From Winogradskyella sediminis (lineage in GTDB: Bacteria > Bacteroidota > Bacteroidia > Flavobacteriales > Flavobacteriaceae), in NCBI RefSeq assembly GCF_003387355.1, contig NZ_QUNH01000005.1, positions 1 to 64,000 on the forward strand: a stretch of DNA of 64,000 nucleotides. The letters are read 5' to 3'. Below the pieces are notes generated by a model. It did not search any database and was not told where the DNA came from. It saw only the letters and a program-made list of their open reading frames with translations. Position numbers and translations under genes: made by a program. Shown here piece by piece: positions 25,913 to 34,426 of the stretch (within the stretch, counting starts at the first letter, position 1; every line of letters begins with the position of its first letter).

Positions 25913-26824
25913 ATGAACAATATTAAGGAGAGATTCAGTATTAAAGACCTCGAAAATCTTACAGGTATAAAGGCACACACTATTAGAATTTGGGAAAAGC
26001 GTTATAATCTGCTAGAACCAAAACGTACAGATACCAATATTAGATATTACGATTTAGCCAGTTTTCAGAAACTACTTAATGTTAGTTACCTTAACAATAA
26101 TGGTTATAAAATTTCTAAAATTGCAACAATAGATACAGATGAAATTCCGCAATTAGTAAGAGAAATAGCTACTGAGACTAACATGGAGAGTCATGCTATT
26201 AATTCTTTTAAACTTTCCATGCTTAATTTTGATCAAGCTTTATTTTACAAAACTTATAATTCACTTTTAGAGGAAAAGTCTTTCGAGGATATATTCTACC
26301 ACATATTTCTACCTCTATTATCAGAAATTGGTGTATTGTGGCAAACAGACACGATTAATCCCGCTCACGAGCACTTTATCTCTATTTTGATACGACAAAA
26401 AATTCTTATCAATACAGAAAAAATTCTTTGTGAGCAGACACACGAACCGAGTAAAACATTTGTACTTTATTTACCCGTTAATGAAATACACGAGTTAGGT
26501 TTAATGTTTCTTAATTACATTATTGCAAAGCAAGGCCATCGTTCTATATACCTAGGCCCTAGTGTTCCTATTGAAAATTTAATAGAACTAAAAAACTACT
26601 ACAACGATATTAATTTTGTATCTTATTTCACTATAAAACCCGAAGAAGAAAATATTTCAAAGTATTTAAAGGAATTTGATGAACTCATCTTAAGCACTCC
26701 TAATACTAAATTATGGATTTTAGGAAATATGATTAAAACCATTGATAAAGCAAAATTACCCAATAATATTACTGCGTTTAATCTTATTACAGACCTCACT
26801 GAAGAATTAAAAAACAATGCGTAA
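25913..26824 (+). CDS. MerR-family regulator with CarH/LitR-type cobalamin domain
   Basis: This 303-residue protein has an N-terminal MerR winged helix (FSIKDLENLTGIKAHTIRIW, residues 8-27), a four-helix segment (about 95-170) and a C-terminal cobalamin-binding fold (about 180-300). The four-helix segment contains W143 followed after nine residues by E153-H154, the Wx9EH signature that caps adenosylcobalamin in CarH/LitR photoreceptors. The C-terminal fold has E191-x-H193-x-x-G, where the histidine would be the cobalt ligand. In known members, darkness allows DNA binding and light breaks the Co-C bond and derepresses carotenoid genes. It overlaps crtI by 8 bases (ATGCGTAA), consistent with control of its own operon. 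Photoreception is inferred, not shown. Confidence 0.88.
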   Translation: MNNIKERFSIKDLENLTGIKAHTIRIWEKRYNLLEPKRTDTNIRYYDLASFQKLLNVSYLNNNGYKISKIATIDTDEIPQLVREIATETNMESHAINSFKLSMLNFDQALFYKTYNSLLEEKSFEDIFYHIFLPLLSEIGVLWQTDTINPAHEHFISILIRQKILINTEKILCEQTHEPSKTFVLYLPVNEIHELGLMFLNYIIAKQGHRSIYLGPSVPIENLIELKNYYNDINFVSYFTIKPEEENISKYLKEFDELILSTPNTKLWILGNMIKTIDKAKLPNNITAFNLITDLTEELKNNA

Positions 26825-28277
26825 AACAATATCTATAATAGGCTCTGGGTTTTCGGCTTTATCTGCTTCGTGTTATCTCGCAAAAGCAGGACACCGTGTT
26901 TCAATTTACGAAAAAAATGAAACGGTTGGTGGACGAGCTCGGCAATTTAAAAAAGATGGATTTACCTTCGATATCGGTCCAAGTTGGTATTGGATGCCAG
27001 ATATTTTCGAAAAATTCTTCAATGATTTTAACAAATCAACTTCAGATTTTTACCAACTCGATAAATTGAGTCCTGCGTATAAAATATTCTTTTCAGATGA
27101 TGTCATTACGGTTGGTGACCACATGGATAAAATTTGTGAAGAATTTGAGCGTATTGAAACTGGCAGCTCTAAACCACTAAAGAAATTTATAGCAACAGCT
27201 CAAGAAAATTATAATATTGCTATTAATAAAGTGGTTTTAAAACCAGGACTTTCTCCATTTGAACTGGTAACCAAAGAAACAGTAACACGTTTAGATCGTT
27301 TTTATAAAACCATTAGCGCTGAGATTAGGAAAAATTTTAAAAACCCAAAACTTATCTCCACTTTAGAATTTCCGGTTTTGTTTCTGGGTGCTAAACCCAA
27401 TCAAACACCATCTTTTTATAGTTTTATGAATTTTGCTGATTTTGGTCTCGGCACCTGGCACCCCAAAGGTGGTATGTACGAAATAGTTAAGGCTATGAAA
27501 AATTTAGCGGAAAGCTTAGGAGTTACCTTTTACACCAATAGTAATGTTACAAAAATAAATGTCGAGCACAAGCAAGCAATAAGTATTATTGTCAATGGAA
27601 AAACGATATATTCGGATGTTATTTTAAGTGGTGCTGATTATCATCATTCTGAAACTCTTTTAGACCTCAAACACAGGCAGTACAGTGAAGCCTATTGGAA
27701 CAATCGCACATTTGCACCATCTTCTCTACTCTTTTATGTTGGGTTTAGTCAGAAATTAAACCATGTGGAGCATCATAATTTATTTTTTGATACGGATTTT
27801 GAGCATCATGCAGAAGAAATTTATGATACCCCTAAGTGGCCAACAAATCCTTTATTTTATGCTAATTTTCCTTCAGTAACAGATTGTACTATGGCGCCGG
27901 ATAACTGCGAAACAGGCTTTTTTCTAATTCCAATCGCACCAGGTTTAGAAGACACACCAGAGCTACGTGATCAGTATTTTGAGCTTATTTTAGATCGTTT
28001 CGAAAAACAAACCAATCAACGCGTTGCAAACCATATTTTATTTAGAACATCCTATTGTGTGAATGATTTTATTGAAGATTATAATTCCTATAAAGGCAAT
28101 GCTTATGGCATGGCTAATACCTTAATGCAAACAGCATTTCTAAGGCCAAAACTAAAAAGTAAAAAAGTAGATGGACTCTATTTTACAGGTCAACTTACCG
28201 TACCTGGACCAGGAGTGCCTCCAGCTTTAATTTCAGGAAAGCTTGTTGCAGAACTGATTCAAAAAAATGAAGTTTAA
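26817..28277 (+). CDS. crtI: Phytoene desaturase
   Basis: This 486-residue FAD-dependent enzyme converts phytoene to lycopene by successive desaturations at the membrane. The N-terminal Rossmann motif is IIGSGFSALSASCYLAK followed by NETVGGRARQF and the substrate-side FDIGPSWYWMP. The C-terminal FAD segment is DGLYFTGQLTVPGPGVPPAL, diagnostic of CrtI-type desaturases. The start overlaps the MerR regulator stop, and crtB follows after 20 bases. Confidence 0.96.
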   Translation: MRKTISIIGSGFSALSASCYLAKAGHRVSIYEKNETVGGRARQFKKDGFTFDIGPSWYWMPDIFEKFFNDFNKSTSDFYQLDKLSPAYKIFFSDDVITVGDHMDKICEEFERIETGSSKPLKKFIATAQENYNIAINKVVLKPGLSPFELVTKETVTRLDRFYKTISAEIRKNFKNPKLISTLEFPVLFLGAKPNQTPSFYSFMNFADFGLGTWHPKGGMYEIVKAMKNLAESLGVTFYTNSNVTKINVEHKQAISIIVNGKTIYSDVILSGADYHHSETLLDLKHRQYSEAYWNNRTFAPSSLLFYVGFSQKLNHVEHHNLFFDTDFEHHAEEIYDTPKWPTNPLFYANFPSVTDCTMAPDNCETGFFLIPIAPGLEDTPELRDQYFELILDRFEKQTNQRVANHILFRTSYCVNDFIEDYNSYKGNAYGMANTLMQTAFLRPKLKSKKVDGLYFTGQLTVPGPGVPPALISGKLVAELIQKNEV

Positions 28278-28297
28278 CTCTCAAAAACATTACCGCT

Positions 28298-29137
28298 ATG
28301 AAATCAATTTTCGACAACGTTTCCCACACTTGTAGCAAAGTCGTTACTAATGCGTACAGTACATCATTCTCATTAGCCACAAAAATGCTATCTCCTACCA
28401 TTAGACAAGACATTTATAATATATATGGTTTTGTAAGATTTGCGGATGAAATTGTAGACTCATTTCACGATTACGATAAAGACAAACTTTTCGATATGTT
28501 TGAAACTGATCTCGAAGCCGCTTTAGAAAACAAAATAAGTCTCAACCCTATTCTAAATGCTTTTCAAGAAACCTACCATACTTATGGCATCGAAAAACAT
28601 TTAGTAGATTCATTTATGAATAGCATGCGATTAGATCTTCATAAAAAGGATTATCTCACTGATTTAGAATACAAGCAATATATTTACGGCTCTGCAGATG
28701 TGGTGGGTTTAATGTGTCTAAAAGTATTTGTTAAAGGAGAGGATTCTAAATATAACGAATTAAAAGACTCAGCCATGAGTTTAGGATCGGCCTTTCAGAA
28801 AGTAAACTTTTTACGAGATTTAAAAGAAGATTTTGAAGACTTAAGCAGAACATATTTTCCAAATACAGATTTAAATCAACTTGACGAAACTTCAAAACAG
28901 GCAATTATCTCAGATATTGAAGACGATTTTGCTAAAGGCTTAAAAGGCATTAAACGGCTCCCAATCGAAGCACGTTTTGGTGTATTTATGGCTTATAGAT
29001 ACTATAGTAAACTACTCGAAAAACTCAAAAAAACACCAGCTTTACAAATTAAATCAACGCGAATAAGAGTGCCTAATTATAGAAAAATTGAGCTACTCAC
29101 TCGTAGTTATGTAAAATATCAATTAAATTTACTATAA
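28298..29137 (+). CDS. crtB: Phytoene synthase
   Basis: This 279-residue all-alpha prenyltransferase condenses two geranylgeranyl diphosphates into phytoene. The two Asp-rich magnesium-binding motifs are present: VRFADEIVDSFHDYD near residue 50 and NFLRDLKEDFEDLSRTYFP near 170. It lies between crtI and crtZ in one operon. The supplier of its substrate (crtE/GGPP synthase) is not in this window. Confidence 0.96.
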   Translation: MKSIFDNVSHTCSKVVTNAYSTSFSLATKMLSPTIRQDIYNIYGFVRFADEIVDSFHDYDKDKLFDMFETDLEAALENKISLNPILNAFQETYHTYGIEKHLVDSFMNSMRLDLHKKDYLTDLEYKQYIYGSADVVGLMCLKVFVKGEDSKYNELKDSAMSLGSAFQKVNFLRDLKEDFEDLSRTYFPNTDLNQLDETSKQAIISDIEDDFAKGLKGIKRLPIEARFGVFMAYRYYSKLLEKLKKTPALQIKSTRIRVPNYRKIELLTRSYVKYQLNLL

Positions 29138-29149
29138 ATAAACAAAGCT

Positions 29150-29596
29150 ATGCATATTGCTTTTTGGATTTTAATATTTCTTTCTACATTCTTTATTATG
29201 GAGTTTAATGCGTGGTTTACGCACAAGTATATTATGCATGGATTTCTATGGAGTTTACATAAAGATCATCACCATAAAGATCACGATAGTTGGTTTGAAC
29301 GCAATGATGCTTTTTTTATATTTTACGCCATAGTTAGCATGACCTGTTTTTATCTTTGGAGTTATGAAGACGTATGGTACACTCTTCCAATAGGTTTAGG
29401 GATTTTGGTTTATGGAGCTGCCTATTTTATTGTTCATGATATTTTTATCCACCAACGGTTTAAATGGTTACGTAATATTGACAATAAATACGCCAGAGGA
29501 TTGAGACGTGCTCATAAAATTCATCATAAACACTTAGGTAAAGACAAGGGTGAAAACTTCGGAATGCTTATTGTGCCTTTAAAATATTTCAAATAA
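29150..29596 (+). CDS. crtZ: Beta-carotene hydroxylase
   Basis: This 148-residue membrane protein of the fatty acid hydroxylase superfamily has the CrtZ histidine clusters that hold a di-iron centre: HKYIMH and LHKDHHHKDH near residue 30, HDIFIHQRF near 95, and RAHKIHHKH near 125. It hydroxylates beta-carotene rings to zeaxanthin. It starts 12 bases after crtB and ends one base from the convergent thioredoxin-like gene. Its substrate requires the lycopene cyclase encoded at 43686-44825. Confidence 0.94.
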   Translation: MHIAFWILIFLSTFFIMEFNAWFTHKYIMHGFLWSLHKDHHHKDHDSWFERNDAFFIFYAIVSMTCFYLWSYEDVWYTLPIGLGILVYGAAYFIVHDIFIHQRFKWLRNIDNKYARGLRRAHKIHHKHLGKDKGENFGMLIVPLKYFK

Positions 29597-29597
29597 A

Positions 29598-30176
29598 TTA
29601 TTCCGACAGTAACACATTTAGTTGTTGTCTTACTGAATCACTATTCCAGTTTACAGCACCAGACTTGTCCACAACGATTTCACTATTTTTATTTATAATA
29701 AAAGTCCTAGGAATAGCATTGACATTAAACTCAGAAGGAGGAGCATTTAAAAGTTGATGTACTTCAAAACTAAAACCATTCTTTGATTTAAATTGGTGAA
29801 CTTTATTCATATCATCATTGGTAACAAAAAGAAACACAACCCGATCTTCATAATCATCATATAACGCTTGAAGGCTTGGCATTTCTGCTATACAGGGCGG
29901 ACACCAAGTAGCCCAAAAGTTAATAAATACAACTTTTCCTTTAGTGTCTTTAAATCTTAAAACCGAATTTGTTTTATTGGATTTTAAAACCCAATCCGTT
30001 GATTGTATTGTGATTCTTTCGTCGGAATCAATAACTGAAGATGTATTAATATAACTTATCCCTTTATGAACCCATACTTGCATCGTCTTTCTCGTGTACG
30101 GAAAAATAAATGCGATAAGTATTGCAATACCTACGATATTGTAAATTCTGTATTTTTTATTTTGGGAAGTCGTCAT
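29598..30176 (-). CDS. TlpA/ResA-like membrane-anchored thioredoxin
   Basis: This 192-residue protein has one N-terminal membrane segment (about residues 12-26) and a periplasmic thioredoxin fold carrying WCPPC (C92, C95) and the cis-proline loop NAIPRTFII. TlpA/ResA proteins reduce disulfides during cytochrome c maturation or similar tasks; a specific partner is not indicated. The frame extends upstream to 30233, but ATG 30176 gives the expected short cytoplasmic N-terminus. A TAGATTTG element is just upstream. Confidence 0.88.
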   Translation of the reverse strand: MTTSQNKKYRIYNIVGIAILIAFIFPYTRKTMQVWVHKGISYINTSSVIDSDERITIQSTDWVLKSNKTNSVLRFKDTKGKVVFINFWATWCPPCIAEMPSLQALYDDYEDRVVFLFVTNDDMNKVHQFKSKNGFSFEVHQLLNAPPSEFNVNAIPRTFIINKNSEIVVDKSGAVNWNSDSVRQQLNVLLSE

Positions 30177-30221
30177 AAGCGCAATATAAAGAAGCGTAAC
30201 ACCAAAATTAGCGTTACGCTT

Positions 30222-30229
30222 CAAATCTA
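30222..30229 (-). promoter_or_regulatory. Promoter -7 element for the thioredoxin-like gene
   Basis: Minus-strand TAGATTTG, 46 bases before the ATG at 30176; no TTG box found. Confidence 0.4.
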
Positions 30230-30246
30230 ACAAATATGAACCTCTT

Positions 30247-31125
30247 TTAATTTCTTATTACGGTACCTGATACTACAGAAATTGGACCTGAACCCATAGT
30301 AATAGCAGTATGTGTCATAGCATCATCAGGAACAACATGTGCTAATGGTTTTAAGGTAAAAGGTGCTGGGTCATTATCCGGACTCGGCTCTACAGAAATT
30401 ACAATTGTAGCTCCTTTTAAATCCGTAGGAAACGTCATCCCTTCTGGTGCATTTTGTAAATAATCTTCACCAGGATAGTTTGGACCATTTCCTGCATCAC
30501 CTTTAAAAATTGATGTTGCGGCATTATCATCTGCCGTAGTAGGATCGAGAAAAGTTCCTGTACTAATTGGTGTACCATCTAAAACAGCCCAGCCTTCATA
30601 TATCCATCCATCTGCTAAGGTTGGTAAATTTAAACCTGCTACAGCACTTCCGGTAGAATTGTCTAAAAACCAAACTCCACTCTCTTCATTAGTGTCATCT
30701 GTATCTGTTGGAGTCGCTAAAATATAAGTTCCAGTGGATGCACCAAAATCAGCAACAATACTATTGGAATTGACACTTGCTGTAGTTCCAGAAAAGTCAC
30801 CTGCTAAAATCTTTGTAGCCGCTGGAGCAGGATCCGTATCTACTGCTGGCTCAATAGACAGTACAAATGTATTAGCCGCTTCTAGCTGTGTACTGTTTAC
30901 GGAAAAGGTTTGCGGAAAATCCACGCTACTAAATGTCCCAGTAGATACTGGAGACCCATCGACAATAATCCATCCTTCATAAACAAAATCGTTCCCTAAT
31001 GCTTCTAAACCATCAAGATTAAGGGTTAAATTTGAATTGGTAGGACTACTGTTATCGTCATCACTACTGCATGAGCTGGCAATCATTCCTAATGCCAAAA
31101 CTCCTAAAATCATTTTTTTCTTCAT
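30247..31125 (-). CDS. Lipoprotein with two RskA-like repeats
   Basis: This 292-residue lipoprotein has lipobox ASSC with C19, then an Asp/Ser-rich linker. Two related halves follow: FVYEGWIIVDGSPVSTGTF near residue 47 and WIYEGWAVLDGTPISTGTF near residue 172. Each is followed by a stretch ending in FVLSIEPAVDTDPAP or IVISVEPSPDNDPAP. The pattern resembles the anti-sigma-K (RskA) extracytoplasmic domain, but there is no membrane helix or anti-sigma region, so it is not a regulator of that type. The function is unknown. A TAATTTTG element and a strong palindrome lie upstream. Confidence 0.8.
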   Translation of the reverse strand: MKKKMILGVLALGMIASSCSSDDDNSSPTNSNLTLNLDGLEALGNDFVYEGWIIVDGSPVSTGTFSSVDFPQTFSVNSTQLEAANTFVLSIEPAVDTDPAPAATKILAGDFSGTTASVNSNSIVADFGASTGTYILATPTDTDDTNEESGVWFLDNSTGSAVAGLNLPTLADGWIYEGWAVLDGTPISTGTFLDPTTADDNAATSIFKGDAGNGPNYPGEDYLQNAPEGMTFPTDLKGATIVISVEPSPDNDPAPFTLKPLAHVVPDDAMTHTAITMGSGPISVVSGTVIRN

Positions 31126-31150
31126 TGCAATTTAATTTTAAATTATAACT

Positions 31151-31158
31151 CAAAATTA
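31151..31158 (-). promoter_or_regulatory. Promoter -7 element for the RskA-like lipoprotein
   Basis: Minus-strand TAATTTTG fits TAnnTTTG 25 bases before the ATG. Instead of a TTG box, the upstream -33 position is occupied by a palindrome starting 19 bases away. Confidence 0.5.
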
Positions 31159-31177
31159 TAGCAAATCCGTGTCATTA

Positions 31178-31197
31178 AATGTTAGCTAGCTAACATT
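31178..31197. promoter_or_regulatory. 20-bp perfect palindrome, candidate Crp/Fnr-family operator
   Basis: AATGTTAGCTAGCTAACATT reads the same on both strands. Its core TGTTA-N6-TAACA has the half-site length and spacing of Crp/Fnr sites (compare TGTGA-N6-TCACA). It covers the first two bases of the stop codon of the Crp-family gene and the -33 position of the lipoprotein promoter. There is no T-run, so it is not an intrinsic terminator. Confidence 0.6.
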
Positions 31198-31867
31198 AAG
31201 CCGATGTTTTTAAGATTCTTATCTCTTTTCTGTTAAAATCTAAGTAATTTTCTTCTTTAAGTTCATTGAGAAGAATATTTATGGTAGGTCTTGAAGTTCC
31301 AATTAGTGATGCAATATCCTTTTGTGTAAAAGGATGCTTTATAATCTGATCTCCTGTAGCCTGGCAGTCGCAACCATAATCTGCACAAAGCTCATCTAAA
31401 AACTCCTTTAAACGGGTTTTGGTATCTTTAAATAATAGTAACTGTAGCCTGCGTTCTAACTTTTTAAACTTAAAACCTATAAACTTATAAATCTTAAGAC
31501 TAAAGCTTTGATTATCTCGCATAAGATTGTGCATTGTATCTACACTTATTGGGCAAATAGAGGTTATATCATCTATGGACTGTGCAAATTCATCGCGTTT
31601 TTCATCTCCTAATATTGCTTTTTCTCCAAACAATTCCCCTTTGGTTAAAATCGCTTTTACAACCTCCTTACCATCATCGGTGCAATACCCAATTTTGACT
31701 TTTCCTTTTTCAATTAAATATACTTTATTGGCTGAGTCTGATTCGAAATAGATATAATCCTTCTTTTTATAGACACAAAAATTATGGCCTTTTGCATAAG
31801 TCTTAATTTTATGAGGACAAAGGACCTTAAAAAGGTCGACATCGTCAAAGAACCACAATGACTGCAT
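31196..31867 (-). CDS. Crp/Fnr-family transcriptional regulator
   Basis: This 223-residue regulator has an N-terminal cyclic-nucleotide-binding-like beta-roll (about residues 25-125, with VYLIEKGKVKIGY and KGELFGEKAIL), a dimerisation helix and a C-terminal HTH (FTQKDIASLIGTSRPTINILL, residues of about 175-195). The effector is unknown. Several cysteines, including LCADYGCDC near residue 160, could sense redox or metal, but no Fnr-type N-terminal cluster motif is visible. A palindromic Crp-like site sits at its own 3' end before the downstream lipoprotein gene. Confidence 0.9.
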   Translation of the reverse strand: MQSLWFFDDVDLFKVLCPHKIKTYAKGHNFCVYKKKDYIYFESDSANKVYLIEKGKVKIGYCTDDGKEVVKAILTKGELFGEKAILGDEKRDEFAQSIDDITSICPISVDTMHNLMRDNQSFSLKIYKFIGFKFKKLERRLQLLLFKDTKTRLKEFLDELCADYGCDCQATGDQIIKHPFTQKDIASLIGTSRPTINILLNELKEENYLDFNRKEIRILKTSA

Positions 31868-31926
31868 AGTGAGAAAAAAATTTGTTAGATTTTAAGATAG
31901 TCGAAATAAAGACCCAAAACTTACAT

Positions 31927-31958
31927 AAAAAAAGCTCTTGATTTCTCAAGAGCTTTTT
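31927..31958 (-). terminator. Intrinsic terminator after the aconitase (acn) gene
   Basis: AAAAAGCTCTTGA and TCAAGAGCTTTTT pair around the loop TTTC, with A and T tails on both sides. Confidence 0.93.
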
Positions 31959-31978
31959 TAGTAAATGTTTATACTTTT

Positions 31979-34249
31979 TTAAGCATTATTCTCCTTTTTA
32001 ATTAAATTTAAAGCAGAACCTTCATTATACCATTTTATTTGTGCGTCGTTATAACTATGATTAAGAGCGATAACATCTTTACTTCCATCAGCATGAACAA
32101 CTTCTACGTGTAGCTGCTTATCGGGAGCAAACTCATTCAAGTCAGTAAAGTTGAAAGTGTCATCTTCTTGTATTAAGTCGTAATCGGCTTCATTAGCAAA
32201 AGTTAAACCTAACATACCTTGTTTCTTAAGGTTTGTTTCATGAATACGTGCAAAAGATTTAACTATCACTGCAGCCACACCTAGATGTCTTGGTTGCATA
32301 GCTGCGTGTTCTCTAGAAGACCCTTCACCATAATTATGATCACCAACTACAATAGATTTAATGCCAGCTTTTTTATATGCCCTTGCTGTATCTGGAACAC
32401 CACCATACTCTCCAGTTAACTGATTTTTTACAAAATTCGTTTTCTTACCAAAAGCATTCACAGCACCAATTAAAGTATTATTTGAAATATTATCTAAATG
32501 ACCTCTAAACCTTAACCATGGTCCAGCCATAGATATATGGTCTGTAGTACATTTTCCAAAAGCTTTAATTAATAATTTCGCTCCTGTGATAGAATCTCCT
32601 AATGGTATAAATGGTTCTAATAATTCTATACGTTCTGATGTAGGACTTACTTTTACTTCCACTCCACTTCCATCAGCAAGAGGTGCTAAGTATCCATTTT
32701 CCTTTACTTCAAAACCTTTAGGAGGTAATTCCCATCCTGTTGGTTCATCGAACATCACTTCTTCCCCATTTTCATTAATAAGTTTATCGGTCATAGGATT
32801 AAAGTCTAAACGACCTGCAACCGCAATAGCTGCCGTTAATTCTGGAGATGCTACAAACGCATGTGTATTTGGATTTCCATCTGCGCGTTTAGCGAAGTTT
32901 CTGTTAAACGAATGTACAATGCTGTTTTTAGGAGCATTCTTAGGGTCTTTGTACCTTGCCCATTGTCCAATACATGGCCCACAAGCGTTGGTAAAAATTT
33001 TAGCATCTAGTTTCTCAAAAATCCCCAGGATACCGTCGCGTTCTGCCGTGTAACGTACTTGTTCTGAGCCAGGGTTAATTCCTAAATCCGCTTTTATTTT
33101 CAAACCTTTATCTAGGGCCTGTTGAGCAATGGATGATGCCCTCGATAAATCTTCATAAGATGAATTAGTACACGACCCAATTAAACCCCATTCTACTTGC
33201 AGTGGCCATTCGTTAGCTGTTGCTTTTTCAGTCATAGAACTTCCAACTTCTGTAGATAAATCTGGCGTAAACGGTCCATTTAATAATGGTCCTAATTCAG
33301 AAAGGTTAATTTCTATCACTTGATCAAAATACTGTTCTGGATTTGCATAAACATCTTCATCAGCGGTTAAATATGGTCTAATCGCGTTTGCTGCATCTGC
33401 AACATCTGCTCTATCTGTTGCTCTTAAATAGCGTTCCATGGAATCATCGTATCCAAATGTTGATGTCGTAGCTCCTATCTCTGCACCCATATTACAAATG
33501 GTACCCTTACCTGTACATGACATAGAGGTCGCTCCAGGACCAAAATATTCTACAATAGCACCTGTACCACCTTTTACGGTAAGAATCTCTGCTACTTTTA
33601 AGATAACATCTTTAGGTGCTGTCCAACCAGACAAAGTACCTGTTAATTTAACTCCGATTAATTTTGGGAATTTAAGCTCCCAAGCCATACCTGCCATAAC
33701 ATCAACAGCATCAGCTCCTCCAACTCCAATGGCCACCATACCTAGTCCACCTGCATTAACAGTGTGAGAATCTGTACCAATCATCATTCCACCAGGAAAA
33801 GCGTAATTTTCGAGTACAACTTGATGAATAATTCCTGCACCTGGTTTCCAGAAGCCTATCCCATATTTATTAGAAACTGACTCTAAGAAATTAAACACTT
33901 CACTACTCGTTTCGTTGGCATGTTTTAAATCTGTACTTGCACCATCTTTAGCTTGAATTAAGTGATCACAATGTACCGTAGTAGGCACAGCTACTTTTGG
34001 CTTACCTGCTTGCATAAATTGCAAAAGCGCCATTTGAGCCGTTGCATCCTGACAAGCAACCCGGTCTGGAGCAAAATCTACATAATCCTTTCCTCTAGTA
34101 AAAGCCTTATTTGGTTCTCCATCCCAAAGATGAGCGTATAATATTTTTTCAGAAAGTGTTAACGGCTTACCCACTATTTTCCTCGCTGCATCAACGCGCT
34201 CAGTCATTTTAGAGTAAACGTCCTTAATCATATCAATATCAAATGCCAT
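31979..34249 (-). CDS. Aconitate hydratase (mitochondrial/AcnA-like type)
   Basis: This 756-residue iron-sulfur enzyme converts citrate to isocitrate in the TCA cycle. The [4Fe-4S] cysteines are in [12 protein letters not shown] and [10 protein letters not shown]. The N-terminal catalytic domains ([29 protein letters not shown]) and the C-terminal swivel domain ([22 protein letters not shown]) are in the order of mitochondrial-type aconitases. It lies 177 bases downstream of acnB on the same strand, separated by a terminator, so the two are probably transcribed independently. Confidence 0.95.
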   Translation of the reverse strand: MAFDIDMIKDVYSKMTERVDAARKIVGKPLTLSEKILYAHLWDGEPNKAFTRGKDYVDFAPDRVACQDATAQMALLQFMQAGKPKVAVPTTVHCDHLIQAKDGASTDLKHANETSSEVFNFLESVSNKYGIGFWKPGAGIIHQVVLENYAFPGGMMIGTDSHTVNAGGLGMVAIGVGGADAVDVMAGMAWELKFPKLIGVKLTGTLSGWTAPKDVILKVAEILTVKGGTGAIVEYFGPGATSMSCTGKGTICNMGAEIGATTSTFGYDDSMERYLRATDRADVADAANAIRPYLTADEDVYANPEQYFDQVIEINLSELGPLLNGPFTPDLSTEVGSSMTEKATANEWPLQVEWGLIGSCTNSSYEDLSRASSIAQQALDKGLKIKADLGINPGSEQVRYTAERDGILGIFEKLDAKIFTNACGPCIGQWARYKDPKNAPKNSIVHSFNRNFAKRADGNPNTHAFVASPELTAAIAVAGRLDFNPMTDKLINENGEEVMFDEPTGWELPPKGFEVKENGYLAPLADGSGVEVKVSPTSERIELLEPFIPLGDSITGAKLLIKAFGKCTTDHISMAGPWLRFRGHLDNISNNTLIGAVNAFGKKTNFVKNQLTGEYGGVPDTARAYKKAGIKSIVVGDHNYGEGSSREHAAMQPRHLGVAAVIVKSFARIHETNLKKQGMLGLTFANEADYDLIQEDDTFNFTDLNEFAPDKQLHVEVVHADGSKDVIALNHSYNDAQIKWYNEGSALNLIKKENNA

Positions 34250-34375
34250 AGTCTTTAATTTTTTATAAATTTAATTCCACTAATATACAAAATGCAAAAG
34301 GACTTTAAAAAGGTCTCTTATATATAAATATTGATAGTGATATAAGTTTTCTCTATGCTTCTATTTCTCTGAAAT

Positions 34376-34406
34376 AAAAAAGCCCGAATCTGAGATTCGA
34401 GCTTTT
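34376..34406 (-). terminator. Intrinsic terminator after acnB
   Basis: On the minus strand, AAAAGCTCGAATC pairs with GATTCGGGCTTTTTT (one wobble) around a 3-base loop, with a T-tail. Confidence 0.88.
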
Positions 34407-34426
34407 AGTTATAAAGTCTTAATTAA

